In this document: in pieces, positions 44,739-53,525 of the stretch
Layout of the letters: each line of letters starts with the position of its first letter
Numbering within the stretch: position 1 is the first letter of the stretch
Source of the DNA: Ideonella oryzae
GTDB taxonomy: Bacteria > Pseudomonadota > Gammaproteobacteria > Burkholderiales > Burkholderiaceae_C
Direction: 5' to 3'
Assembly (NCBI RefSeq): GCF_024055665.1
Contig: NZ_JAMXMC010000001.1
Coordinates: forward strand, 372,001 to 436,000
Length of the DNA stretch: 64,000 bases
Program-made: the position numbers and the translations under genes
The notes under the pieces: generated by a model
What the model was told of the DNA's origin: nothing
The model's input: the letters and a program-made list of their open reading frames with translations, nothing else
The model's database searches: none

Positions 44739-46937
44739 TCAGTCCGCCAGGCGCTCCACCTTCACCTTGACGGGTCGGTCCGGGTTCACGATGGCGCCCA
44801 GGGCCTGGCCGATCAGGTCCACCGCGTTGTCGAAGCAGCCATGGCTGGCGGGGATCTGCCGCAGGCCATCGGACACGCTGCGGGCGCTGAGCACCTCCAG
44901 CCGCGCCCCCGCCGCCGTCTGGGTGGCCCAGAAGGCCTGCCACTGGCGCAGCTCGGCCAGCCGGTCGGCCGCCCACAGGTCGTCGGCGGCCCGAGGCTGG
45001 GCGCTGGCCGGGTCGAAGGCGCGGGCCATGCCCAGCAGCGGCATCTTGTGCACGTCCTCGAAGGCCCGGCTCACCAGGTAGAGCAGGGACTTGCGGTAGG
45101 GGCCCACGCTGTCGTCCTGCTCGTTGGCATCGGACAGCACATGCAGGCTCAGGCGCTCGGGCGCCAGCACCTTCTTCTGCAGCGCGGGACGCAGGTGGTC
45201 CAGCGCGAAGCGCACCGTGCAGGCCGGCGCGAACAGGCGCAGGCTGGCCGCCGTCAGGCGGGCAGCCTGCAGCAGCGGCAGCATGGCCCCCAGCAGGATG
45301 GCGCCGGCCGAATGGCCCATCAGGTGGATCTCCAGTTCCGGCCGCTCCTTCTGCAGCCGGCGCAGCTGCGCCACCATCTGGCGCACGCCGCCCTGGGCGT
45401 GCTCGCTGGCCCGCTGGGCGTTGAGCTTCATCTGGCTCCACATCGCCCCGCCGGGGCCGCGCAGGGCGGGCTCCAGCATGCGGTCGCTGACCTGGGTCAG
45501 GCGGTCCAGCCAGCCCCGGGCCGGGGCGTTCTCGATCTGCCCCAGGCCGTGGCGGGCGGCCTGCTCCTCCACCAGGTCTCCCAGCGTTTCCAGCGGGCCG
45601 GAGCGCCAGGTGATGAACAGCGGGTAGATGCCCTGCGCCAGCATGTAGGGCGCCATGACCCGGATGCGGCGGATGGCGTCGGCCTCGCTGTTGAGGCCCC
45701 CGTGGGCGTAGATCAGCAGCTTGGCCGGGCCTTGCGCGGGCAGCGCCGCCAGGGGCCGGTGCAGCACCGCGGCCTCCAGGGCGGCGGCAGCGTCCTCGGC
45801 CGTGATGTCGTTGCGCACGGCGAAGCCCCGGTCCAGCACCACGGTGTGGCGGTAGGCGGGGTCGGGGTCCAGCGGCCGGCAGGCCGCATCGCGCAGGTCG
45901 CGGTAGCGGCGGGCCAGCGCGTCCTCAGCGCCCACCAGACCGGCGGGCCGCTCGGTGCCCGCCCGGTCGCCGGCCGAGGGGGATGGCAGCAGGAAGCGCG
46001 GTGAACGCGCGACCGCGGCCTGGGCTTTGCCCCGGCCCCGAGGGGCCGTGGCGGGGGCCAGCTGCGCCGGCACGCCCAGCGTGAAGACCCAGGCATCGCT
46101 GCCATGGTTCACCCAGTCGGCATAGGGCAGCAGGGCAAAGCCCTTGGAGCCCCAGTCCGGCCCCCAGGAGTTCTGCACCACGAAGCCGCGCTCGTTGTAG
46201 CCCACCAGGGCGAAGGCATGGCCGCCCGGCTCCTTGGGCTGGGCCACGGCCTGGATGGCCACCAGATCGGCATGCCCGCGCAGGCGCTTGCCGGTGGGCA
46301 CGGCCCAGCCCTCGTGCACCGTGCCCGACACATACAGCGCGCCGACCTGGCGGATGGCGGCCTGCATGTCGACCACCGAGCGCACATCCACCCGGTAGTA
46401 CACGCCCAGCGTGGTGCGCAGGGCGTCCACGTCCCAGTTGCGATCGGGGTCGTCGGGACGGGCCGGGTCCTCGGTGGGCGTCACCGGCTGGCGCTGGCCC
46501 TTCTTGTTCACGGCATAGGGCCACAGCGTGCTGGCGCACACGCCATGGCGCTGCCAGCCCTTGAGCGCCCCGCGGCAGCTCGAGCCCTCGTAGTCCTCGC
46601 CCGGCCATTCGTCGTACAGGCGGGCCAGCTGGTAGAGCATGGCGGGGCTGACCTGCCGGTGCGCGGCGGCATCCGCGCCCACGTTGCGCAGGAACAGCAG
46701 GTAGTTGATGACGGCCGCCAGGCCGAAGCCGGTGCAGGCCCCGTCCTGTCCCTGGTCCAGCACCAGGCCCTGGGCGGCATAGGCCGGCAGCAGCCGGGCC
46801 ACGTCCGCATCGCTGGGCCAGGCCGCGGGCAGGCTGCCCAACTGCGGCTGGAACGCGCGGTCGCGCAGGTCCAGGCGGTCGGGCCGCGCGTCCAGGGTCA
46901 GGCTGCGCTGGCCGATCACCACATTCTTGGTGGGCAT
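44739..46937 (-). CDS. Fusion of papain-like (C1) peptidase and alpha/beta serine hydrolase
   Basis: A 732-residue two-domain protein. Residues 1-290 are a C1A-type cysteine peptidase: oxyanion Gln62 and nucleophile Cys68 in DQGQDGACTGFG, His240 in GGHAFALVGYN and Asn256 in VQNSWGPDWG, the papain triad. A Pro/Arg/Ala linker (about 291-345) follows. Residues 360-732 are an alpha/beta hydrolase: HGG oxyanion motif at 412-414 and nucleophile Ser543 in GHSAGA, with a possible base His in IPASHGCF. No signal peptide, propeptide or membrane helix is seen, so it is probably cytoplasmic or secreted by a signal-less route. Start 46937 excludes seven upstream residues. Biological role unknown. Confidence 0.85.
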   Translation of the reverse strand: MPTKNVVIGQRSLTLDARPDRLDLRDRAFQPQLGSLPAAWPSDADVARLLPAYAAQGLVLDQGQDGACTGFGLAAVINYLLFLRNVGADAAAHRQVSPAMLYQLARLYDEWPGEDYEGSSCRGALKGWQRHGVCASTLWPYAVNKKGQRQPVTPTEDPARPDDPDRNWDVDALRTTLGVYYRVDVRSVVDMQAAIRQVGALYVSGTVHEGWAVPTGKRLRGHADLVAIQAVAQPKEPGGHAFALVGYNERGFVVQNSWGPDWGSKGFALLPYADWVNHGSDAWVFTLGVPAQLAPATAPRGRGKAQAAVARSPRFLLPSPSAGDRAGTERPAGLVGAEDALARRYRDLRDAACRPLDPDPAYRHTVVLDRGFAVRNDITAEDAAAALEAAVLHRPLAALPAQGPAKLLIYAHGGLNSEADAIRRIRVMAPYMLAQGIYPLFITWRSGPLETLGDLVEEQAARHGLGQIENAPARGWLDRLTQVSDRMLEPALRGPGGAMWSQMKLNAQRASEHAQGGVRQMVAQLRRLQKERPELEIHLMGHSAGAILLGAMLPLLQAARLTAASLRLFAPACTVRFALDHLRPALQKKVLAPERLSLHVLSDANEQDDSVGPYRKSLLYLVSRAFEDVHKMPLLGMARAFDPASAQPRAADDLWAADRLAELRQWQAFWATQTAAGARLEVLSARSVSDGLRQIPASHGCFDNAVDLIGQALGAIVNPDRPVKVKVERLAD

Positions 46938-47026
46938 GGTGGCTCTCCTCCGGAACACCCTGTGCGGGTGCCGGGATGCTAACGCCGCGGGCCGGGCGCG
47001 GGAGTGCGCTCGGATAGCATGGCCGC

Positions 47027-48256
47027 ATGCCTGCCCTTGTCCAGTCTCTGCTGGAGACCGACCTCTACAAGCTCACGATGCAGCAGGCCATGCTGCACCA
47101 GATGCCCGCCAACACGGCCCGCTACGTGTTCGCCTGCCGCAACACGCCGGCCTTCCCGCTGGCGCAGCTGGCCGATGAGCTGAACACCGAGCTCGACGCC
47201 CTGTGCACCCTGCGCTTCACCCAGCAGGAGCTGGCCTTCGTGCGCGCCCTGCTCTTCATGAAGCCGGACTACATTGAGTTCCTGCGCCTGTTCCAGCTCA
47301 ACCGCGATTTCATCCAGGTGCGCACCGAGGGCGAGCGGCTCGTCATCGAGGCCGAGGGCCCGCAGCTGCACGTGATGCCCTTCGAGCTCTATGTGCTGCC
47401 CACCGTGCAGGCGCTCTACCAGCGCCGGCTGAGCACGCCCGACACCGTGCCCGAGATGCGCCGGCGCCTGCACGCCATGATCGACCGCGCCCAGGAACGG
47501 CTGGCGGCCATGGCCCGCTCGCCGCAGCCGCCCCGCCACCCGTTCTCACTGTTCGACTTCGGCCTGCGGCGGCGCTACAGCGCGGCCTGGCAGCAGGAGG
47601 TGCTGCAGACCCTGCGCGAGCGCCTGCCCGAGCAATTCAAGGGCACGTCCAACCTGCATCTCGCCCGCCAGCTGGGTCTGACGCCCATCGGCACCATGGC
47701 CCATGAATGGCTGCAGACCTTCCAGGCCATGCCGGGGGTGCAGCTGCGCCAGTCCCTGGTGGCCGCGCTGGAGGCCTGGGTGCGCGAGTACCGCGGCGAC
47801 CTGGGCATCGCCCTGACGGACGTGGTCACCACGCCGGCCTTTCTGCGCGACTTCGACCTGTACTTCGCCAAGCTCTTCGACGGCCTGCGCCACGATAGCG
47901 GCGACCCGCTGGCCTGGGCCGCCGAGGTGGACGCGCACTACCGCCGCCTGGGCATCGACCCGCGCACCAAGCGCAAGGTCTTCTCCGACGGCCTGCGGCT
48001 GGACACGACTGCGATGGACATCTACGAGGCCTTGTGCTGGCGCGACGACCAGGTGGTGGGCTTCGGCATCGGCACCGCGCTGACCAACGACAGCCCGCAC
48101 GGCGCGCTCAACATCGTGATGAAGCTGCTGAGCTGCAACGGCCTGCCCACGGCCAAGCTGTCCGACGCCGAGGGCAAGACGGTGTGCGAGGACGCCCGCT
48201 TCCTGCGCTACCTGCGTCACACCTTCGGGGTGGACAGCGAGCCCACGCCCGCCTGA
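47027..48256 (+). CDS. pncB: Nicotinate phosphoribosyltransferase
   Basis: A 409-residue enzyme joining nicotinate to phosphoribosyl pyrophosphate in the NAD salvage pathway. Typical features: LLETDLYKLTMQQAMLH at the start, FSLFDFGLRRRYSAAWQ, GTSNLHLARQLGLTPIGTMAHEW (catalytic His) and DGLRHDSGDPLAWA (phosphate site). Full length. Its last 40 bases overlap the convergent LysR gene. The promoter lies in the 89 bases between it and the divergent fusion-protein gene. Confidence 0.96.
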   Translation: MPALVQSLLETDLYKLTMQQAMLHQMPANTARYVFACRNTPAFPLAQLADELNTELDALCTLRFTQQELAFVRALLFMKPDYIEFLRLFQLNRDFIQVRTEGERLVIEAEGPQLHVMPFELYVLPTVQALYQRRLSTPDTVPEMRRRLHAMIDRAQERLAAMARSPQPPRHPFSLFDFGLRRRYSAAWQQEVLQTLRERLPEQFKGTSNLHLARQLGLTPIGTMAHEWLQTFQAMPGVQLRQSLVAALEAWVREYRGDLGIALTDVVTTPAFLRDFDLYFAKLFDGLRHDSGDPLAWAAEVDAHYRRLGIDPRTKRKVFSDGLRLDTTAMDIYEALCWRDDQVVGFGIGTALTNDSPHGALNIVMKLLSCNGLPTAKLSDAEGKTVCEDARFLRYLRHTFGVDSEPTPA

Positions 48257-49161
48257 CTCCGTCCGTCACCGAGCCGGGCCGTCAGCCGCGGTTCGGCCCA
48301 GTCCACAAAGGCCCGCACCCGCACCGACAGCAGGCGCGAATGCGGGAACACCAGTTGCACCGGCACGGCCTCAGGCTCCCATTCGGGCCACAGCCGCAGC
48401 AGGCGACCGGCGGCCAGGTCGTCGCGCACCTGGTAGCTCAGAAAGCGCCCGCAGCCCAGGCCCTTGCGGCAGGCTTCCAGCGCCGCATCGACGTGGTTGG
48501 TCGAAAAGACTTCCGCCAGCGGGATGCGCACCGGCGGCCCACCGCGCGCAAACACCCATTCGTGCCCGCTGTCCAGCCCGGCAAAGTGCACCGCCTTGAG
48601 CGGCTGCCCGCCATCGGGCTGGCGCAGCTGCTCGCGGTGGGCCGCCACGAAGTCCGGGCTGGCGCACAGCACGCGGCGGCAGCTGCCCACCGGCTTGGCC
48701 ACCAGCGAAGAATCCGGCAGGGCACCGATGCGCACCGCCAGGTCCAGCCCCTCCTCCAGCAGGTCCATCACCCGGTCGACCAGCAGCAGATCGGCCCGCA
48801 TCTCCGGGTGGGCCACCAGGAACTCGGTCAGCACCGGGGCCACATGCAGGCGCCCGAACATCACCGGCGCCGTGATGGCCAGCCGGCCGCTGGGCCGCAG
48901 GCGCCGGTCGCTGAGCGCGGCATCCGCCTCCTCCACCTCGGCCAGGATGCGGCGGCAGCGTTCCAGGTACTCGCGCCCCTCCTCGGTCAGCGCAATGCGG
49001 CGCGTGGTGCGGTTGAGCAGGCGCACGCCCAGGCTGCGCTCCAGGGCCGCCAGGCTGCGCACCACCGCCGCCAGCGAGGTGCCCAGGCGCGCCGCCGCCC
49101 CGGACAGACTGCCGGCCTCGACGATGCGCACAAAGGTCTCCATGGCCTTGAACTTGTCCAT
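48217..49161 (-). CDS. LysR-family transcriptional regulator
   Basis: A 314-residue regulator of the CrgA-like group. The N-terminal helix-turn-helix is FVRIVEAGSLSGAAARLGTS, with LLNRTTRRIALTEEGREYLERCR following. The effector domain spans about 95-300. Its 3' end overlaps pncB by 40 bases on the opposite strand. It is divergent from the PNPOx-like gene, 74 bases apart, making the PNPOx-GST-EthD group its likely target. Inducer unknown. Confidence 0.92.
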   Translation of the reverse strand: MDKFKAMETFVRIVEAGSLSGAAARLGTSLAAVVRSLAALERSLGVRLLNRTTRRIALTEEGREYLERCRRILAEVEEADAALSDRRLRPSGRLAITAPVMFGRLHVAPVLTEFLVAHPEMRADLLLVDRVMDLLEEGLDLAVRIGALPDSSLVAKPVGSCRRVLCASPDFVAAHREQLRQPDGGQPLKAVHFAGLDSGHEWVFARGGPPVRIPLAEVFSTNHVDAALEACRKGLGCGRFLSYQVRDDLAAGRLLRLWPEWEPEAVPVQLVFPHSRLLSVRVRAFVDWAEPRLTARLGDGRSQAGVGSLSTPKV

Positions 49162-49235
49162 GCCCGGATTAAACCGGCAATCGCATCAATCCAGTGCGCT
49201 GTGGGTTCTTCATTTCTCGGCGGCGAGAAGTCAGC

Positions 49236-49838
49236 ATGCCCCCCATGTCACGCCATTTCGCCAACCTGGCCTACACCACCACCGTGCGCGCCGAGCAGCG
49301 CCGCCGCCTCGGCGAGGAACTCTCGCCTGGCGCCGGCGACCCCATCCCCCGGCTGGGCCTGCGCGAGGCCAGCTTCATCGCCGCGCGCGACACCGCCTTT
49401 CTCGCCACCGTCAATGCACAGGGCTGGCCCCATGTGCAGCACCGCGGCGGCCCGCCGGGCTTTCTGCAGGTGCTGGACGAGTCCACGCTCGCCTTCGCGG
49501 ACCTGGGCGGCAACCGCCAGTTCGTCAGCGTGGGCAATCTGCAGGACAACGACCGCGCCGCGCTGCTGCTGCTGGACACGGCCGAGCGCCGACGGCTCAA
49601 GATCCTGGGCCACATGCGGGTGCTTGAGGCGCCCGCGCTGAGCGCAGGACAGCTGCCCGTCGACCTGCCGAGCACCCTGCTGCCCGCATTGCAACCGCTG
49701 GCGCGCGCCCCCGGCGCCGAGCGGGTGATGGTGATGCAGGTCGCCGCCTTCGACTGGAACTGCAGCCAGCACATCACCCGCCGCTGGAGCGAGGCGGAAC
49801 TGCGGGCCCACGGCCTGACCCTGCCCGCGGAGCTGTGA
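49236..49838 (+). CDS. Pyridoxamine 5'-phosphate oxidase-like flavoprotein
   Basis: A 200-residue split-barrel FMN-type protein. The family segments are ARDTAFLATVNAQGWPHVQHRGGPPGFL and NRQFVSVGNLQDNDRAALLLLD. The C-terminal FDWNCSQHITRRWSE is shared with general-stress or oxidoreductase PNPOx relatives rather than true PdxH. Start 49236 (MPPMSRHF) was preferred to 49194. It is followed by a GST gene on the same strand 59 bases later. Reaction unknown. Confidence 0.85.
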   Translation: MPPMSRHFANLAYTTTVRAEQRRRLGEELSPGAGDPIPRLGLREASFIAARDTAFLATVNAQGWPHVQHRGGPPGFLQVLDESTLAFADLGGNRQFVSVGNLQDNDRAALLLLDTAERRRLKILGHMRVLEAPALSAGQLPVDLPSTLLPALQPLARAPGAERVMVMQVAAFDWNCSQHITRRWSEAELRAHGLTLPAEL

Positions 49839-49897
49839 GCTCCTTCCCGCCTCTTCCTCCGCCCTCTTCTTCCCACCCCCTGCATCAGGAGACATGC

Positions 49898-50491
49898 ATG
49901 AAGCTCTATGACCTCGTCCTGTCCGGCAACTGCTACAAGGTTCGCCTGTTCGCCGCCCTGGCCCAGGTGCCGCTGGACATCGAACCAGTGGACTTCCTGG
50001 CCGGTGCGCACAAGCGCGCGCCGCTGATCGACCTCAACCCCTGGGGAGAGATTCCCATCCTGGTGGACGGCGAGGTGGTGCTGCGAGACTCCCAGGCCAT
50101 CCTGGTCTATCTGGCACAGAAGTACGCCGCGCCGCAGTGGCTGCCGCGGGATCCGGCCGGCATGGCGGCCGTGGTGCAGTGGCTGTCGACGGCCGCCAAC
50201 GAGGTGCAGAACGGCCCGGCCTCCGCTCGCCTGGTCGACAAGTTCGGCTACGCAATCGACAAGGCCGACACCCTGCGCCGCAGCGCCCGCATCCTGCCGC
50301 TGCTGGAAGCCCATCTGAGCCAGCACACCTGGCTGGCCGCCGAGCAGCCCACCATCGCCGATTGCGCGGTCTTCCCCTATGTGGCGCTGGCCCCCGAGGG
50401 CGGGGTCGACCTGGAACCCTATCCGCAGATCCGGGCCTGGATCCAGCGGGTCAAGGCCTTGCCGGATTTCCTGCCCATGCCCGGGGTCTGA
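49898..50491 (+). CDS. Glutathione S-transferase
   Basis: A 197-residue soluble GST. The N-terminal thioredoxin-like domain begins MKLYDLVLSGNCYKVRLFAAL and includes the cis-Pro/GSH site GEIPILVDGEVVLRDSQAILVYL. The helical domain ends in QPTIADCAVFPYVALAPEGGVDLEPYP, the GST N-capping box. ATG 49898 has CAGGAGA 8 bases before it; the frame upstream is untranslated leader. It likely shares a transcript with the PNPOx-like gene. The presence of gshA in the window shows that glutathione is available. Confidence 0.93.
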   Translation: MKLYDLVLSGNCYKVRLFAALAQVPLDIEPVDFLAGAHKRAPLIDLNPWGEIPILVDGEVVLRDSQAILVYLAQKYAAPQWLPRDPAGMAAVVQWLSTAANEVQNGPASARLVDKFGYAIDKADTLRRSARILPLLEAHLSQHTWLAAEQPTIADCAVFPYVALAPEGGVDLEPYPQIRAWIQRVKALPDFLPMPGV

Positions 50492-50835
50492 GCTGCTGCG
50501 AAGCATCGGAACGACCGGGGCGATTCAGCCTGCAGCCCCGGTGATGGTCGCTCGCCGTCAGCGCATCAGCGCTCGGCGGGCTCCTCCAAGGCGGGCGCCC
50601 CGCAGCGCCTGCAATGCGGAGGAAAAGGTGCATGCTCGCCCCAGCCAGGGCGTACCCTGAGATGGTGACGCCGGGGCCTGCCAGGAAGAGCAGGCAGGCC
50701 AGGGATTCCTTTCACACCCCGTCATGCCGATGGGCAGCGTTTTCCCCGAGCCAGGTGGCCACGAGCCCACCCCTGATCCGCTGGTACAACCCACCCAGGG
50801 CTGGCCATCCAGGCTGGCACACCAGGAGACAGGAT
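50492..50835 (+). other. Intergenic region (344 bp) with a GC-rich hairpin
   Basis: No convincing gene is seen. An 8-bp stem ACCGGGGC / GCCCCGGT at 50514-50542 encloses 13 bases and has no T-tract, so it is at best a weak terminator for the GST transcript. The EthD ribosome site AGGAGACAGG ends at 50833. Confidence 0.55.
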
Positions 50836-51156
50836 GTGATCAAGGTCAGTGTGATGTACCCCCACCAGGCCGGCGCGCGGTTCGACCACGCGTACTACCG
50901 TGACAGGCACATGCCGCTGGTGCAGCAGAAGCTGGGCCCGGCCTGTCTGTTCTACACGATCGACAAGGGCCTGGCGGGCGGGGCACCGAACGAGCCGCCC
51001 ACCTACGTCGGCATGTGCCACATCTACAGCACGTCAGTCGAGGCCTTCCAGGCCGGCTTCGCGCCCCATGCCAGCGAGATCCTGGCGGACATTCCAAACT
51101 ACACGGACCTGACCCCGGTGCTGCAGATCAGCGAAGTGGTGGTGGGCCAGCCGTGA
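50836..51156 (+). CDS. EthD-family protein, GTG start
   Basis: A 106-residue dimeric alpha/beta-barrel protein. The core DHAYYRDRHMPLVQQKLGP is the EthD signature and SVEAFQAGFAPHASEILADIPNYT the second conserved element. EthD proteins accompany ether- or aromatic-degrading enzymes and some degrade small aldehydes, but most are undefined. The start is a GTG at 50836 with AGGAGACAGG upstream. The last 29 bases overlap the convergent HD-domain gene. Confidence 0.87.
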   Translation: MIKVSVMYPHQAGARFDHAYYRDRHMPLVQQKLGPACLFYTIDKGLAGGAPNEPPTYVGMCHIYSTSVEAFQAGFAPHASEILADIPNYTDLTPVLQISEVVVGQP

Positions 51157-51790
51157 CCGCCGGCGGCTGAGTCCCCGCGCGACCGTCGATGGCCCAGGCC
51201 AGATTGGCGCGTGCCTGGGCCTCGCAACAGGCGCTGAAGTGGCCCGTGCCGTAGATGCGGGGACGGGCCAGGAATGCGCCGAGCACGGCCCGTCGCTTCA
51301 TTTTGTAGACGAAGCCCGGCACCCACTGGTATTCGGCCCGCACCTGGCGGTCGTACTCCGCAAAGCGCCCCGGTGCGGCCCCCAGGATCGAGAGATCGAT
51401 GTCGACGAGCAACTGCTCATCGCCGGGCCCGGGCGCCGCGTCATGCCGGGTGGCCATGATCAACGCGTCCACCCGCTGCTGCACTGCCTCGTCCGCGCCG
51501 CTGGCGCCGAGCACCCTGCGCGCCCAATCCGCACTTTGACGCTCGTTCGACGTGCCACGTACGTCGTAGACGGCGTCGTGAAACCACAGGGCGATTGCGA
51601 CCTCGCCCGGGTGCTGCGCCAAAGGCCGCACCGCATCGAAGTGAGCCAGGCACTCGGCCAGATGCTGCTGCGAGTGGTAGTGGCGCTGGGGCTCGTCATA
51701 AGCCGCCAGCAGCGCATCCAACACGCCGTCCTGCGGCTGCAACCCCAGGTCCGCCCAGGCATGGGCCCAGGAACGCTGGAAGAGGTTCAT
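51128..51790 (-). CDS. HD-superfamily metal-dependent phosphohydrolase (COG4339-like)
   Basis: A 220-residue predicted phosphohydrolase. Metal ligands appear as His in RHYHSQQHLAEC (about 37-43), the HD pair in IALWFHDAVYD (71-72) and a downstream Asp in VDIDLSILG. The second half includes RAVLGAFLARPRIYGT. Length and motif order fit COG4339. It overlaps the EthD gene at its 3' end by 29 bases. The substrate, perhaps a nucleotide, is unknown. The 214 bases upstream to the copper genes show nothing coding. Confidence 0.88.
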   Translation of the reverse strand: MNLFQRSWAHAWADLGLQPQDGVLDALLAAYDEPQRHYHSQQHLAECLAHFDAVRPLAQHPGEVAIALWFHDAVYDVRGTSNERQSADWARRVLGASGADEAVQQRVDALIMATRHDAAPGPGDEQLLVDIDLSILGAAPGRFAEYDRQVRAEYQWVPGFVYKMKRRAVLGAFLARPRIYGTGHFSACCEAQARANLAWAIDGRAGTQPPAVTAGPPPLR

Positions 51791-52004
51791 GTCAGTGACT
51801 CGGCGTTCGGATTCAGGTGCGCGACACGCGGCGGTTCAACCTTCTGAACCTGGCGAGCGGCGGTGGAAGATCAATGGAATTGACTGGGTGCGGGGTGACG
51901 AGCGGCATCGCTGTTGCCCCACCTCATACCCGGGCCCCATGGCAACCTGTGCCATGAGACGGGACCGAGGCAGCGCGCGCCGTCAAGGCGCCCGCGCACC
52001 AGCG

Positions 52005-52382
52005 TCAGAACTGTGCGCTTGAGGTTGCGCCTTCAGCTCCTTTCGCCGGCTCGCCCAGCACCTCGAGGGCGGTCACGGTCAGCGCGCCGTTGACGTTGTC
52101 TGCGGCAAACCTGACCTTGTCGCCAGGCTGGACGGTGTCGAGCATCTTGGCGTCGCTGACCCGGAACACCATGGTCATGCCCGGCATGTCGAGGTTGGCG
52201 ATGGGGCCGTGCCGCAGCGTGATCTTGCCCTGCGCCTTGTCGACCTTGCGGACCTCACCGTCGGTGGCCGGTGCGCCAGAGCTCATGGCTTGCGGCGAGA
52301 CCGTGGCGGCATGGGCCGGCTGTGCGTGAAGGGCGCCGGACACCACGAGGGCGGCGACGACCATCCAGGATGGGAGATTCAT
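52005..52382 (-). CDS. CusF-like periplasmic copper-binding protein
   Basis: A 125-residue exported protein (signal MNLPSWMVVAALVVSGALHA, cleavage about 25). The CusF fold motif is ITLRHGPIANLDMPGMTMVF: His58, Met69 and Met71 match the Cu(I)/Ag(I) ligands of E. coli CusF. The Trp that caps copper in CusF is Met66 here, a notable change seen in some homologues. It is downstream of a cupredoxin gene (50 bases) on the same strand. No CusCBA efflux genes are in the window. Confidence 0.9.
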   Translation of the reverse strand: MNLPSWMVVAALVVSGALHAQPAHAATVSPQAMSSGAPATDGEVRKVDKAQGKITLRHGPIANLDMPGMTMVFRVSDAKMLDTVQPGDKVRFAADNVNGALTVTALEVLGEPAKGAEGATSSAQF

Positions 52383-52432
52383 GGGGGAGTCCTGATTCGA
52401 AAGTGAAGAAGATCGTCGGAGGGGCCCTGCCG

Positions 52433-52927
52433 TCATTCGACGACGAGCTTGCCCACCATGCCGGCCTCGAAGTGGCCCGGAATCAGACAGGCGAACTGGT
52501 ACTCGCCCGGCTTGTCGAACTGCCAGACGATCTCGCCCGTCGCACCGGGCTTCACATGGGCCATGTTCGGGTCGGAATGCTCCATGCCGGGAAAGCGCTG
52601 CATCAGCGCGGCGTGTTCCTTGAGCTCCTGGGGGGTGCCCAGCACCATCTCGTGAAGCTGGTGGCCGTGGTTGCGGATGACGAACTTGACGGTCTGTCCG
52701 CGCTGGATGACAAGGTCCGAAGGCGTGAAGCGGAAGGCGTCGCTCATGTCCACCTGGATGGTGCGGGCCACCTTGGCCGGATCACCCTCGCGTCCGAACG
52801 CGCGTTCCTCGACCTGCGACGGGTCGAAGGTGTGCATCTTCATCGGATGGTTCTCGTCGCCGTGGGCCTGGGCCAGGGTGGCGATGGTGCCCAGCGCCAG
52901 GGCCAGGCAGGTGCGTGCAAATGTCAT
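52433..52927 (-). CDS. Exported cupredoxin-like copper protein
   Basis: A 164-residue periplasmic protein with signal peptide (cleavage after AQA, residue 21). The type-I copper site is visible as His in RNHGHQLHEM (87-92), Cys147, His152 and Met157 in CLIPGHFEAGM. The mature N-terminus, HGDENHPMKMHTF, is His/Met-rich and may bind extra copper. Relatives occur in copper-resistance clusters. Start 52927 was chosen by signal peptide. Likely role: periplasmic copper binding or electron shuttle in a copper-handling group. Confidence 0.88.
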   Translation of the reverse strand: MTFARTCLALALGTIATLAQAHGDENHPMKMHTFDPSQVEERAFGREGDPAKVARTIQVDMSDAFRFTPSDLVIQRGQTVKFVIRNHGHQLHEMVLGTPQELKEHAALMQRFPGMEHSDPNMAHVKPGATGEIVWQFDKPGEYQFACLIPGHFEAGMVGKLVVE

Positions 52928-53019
52928 GGAAATGTCCAAGGAAGTCTGACGGGCGGACCACGGTCCGCGAGGCGCGCAGCGGCGCGCCACGGATCTCTCC
53001 GAAGAGAGGCTGTACGACG

Positions 53020-53385
53020 TCAGGACATCCGAGGGGGGCGTTCCAGCGCCCCGGACACGAAGGTCACGGCGGGGGCGGTGGGTTGCGCAAACCGCAGCTT
53101 GCCGGTCAGCGGAGGGTCGCTCAGCGCCGGCATCGCAGCAGGCAGCGGCGTCACCGGGCAACAGGACAGATCCTGGCAGCCCTGCTGGGCCCCCGTGTGA
53201 TCATGGTGCGCTGCCGCCTCGGAATGTCCGTGGTCCCGATGGGCATCCTGGTGGGGCGGCGACGAAACGACGGCCTCTGCGGCAGAGCCCGGCATCGGCC
53301 CGCACGGCAGCGCCATGGCCGACACCCCGCGCAAGGGCAGCAGCAGTGCCAGCAGCACCAGGAGGACGAGTCTGAGCGAGGTCAT
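53020..53385 (-). CDS. His-rich exported protein, CopL/DUF2946-like
   Basis: A 121-residue protein with a signal peptide or single membrane segment (LRLVLLVLLALLLPLRGVSA) and a His/Cys-rich central part: HQDAHRDHGHSEAAAHHDHTG and CQDLSCCPV. This resembles CopL/DUF2946-type proteins found with copper genes; metal binding is likely from composition. It is upstream of the cupredoxin and CusF-like genes on the same strand (92-base gap) and is probably co-regulated. Exact family is not certain. Confidence 0.75.
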   Translation of the reverse strand: MTSLRLVLLVLLALLLPLRGVSAMALPCGPMPGSAAEAVVSSPPHQDAHRDHGHSEAAAHHDHTGAQQGCQDLSCCPVTPLPAAMPALSDPPLTGKLRFAQPTAPAVTFVSGALERPPRMS

Positions 53386-53525
53386 GGCCAGGAAACGGGA
53401 GGGCCCACGGGCCGCCGTGCATCATGCCGACGGACCTGGAGCCACTGCGTGGAGTGTTCACCTTCCCACGGTGGCAATGTCAAGCCGGTGCTTGCCTTCG
53501 CCCGGCGCGACCGACCCGTCGCGTC

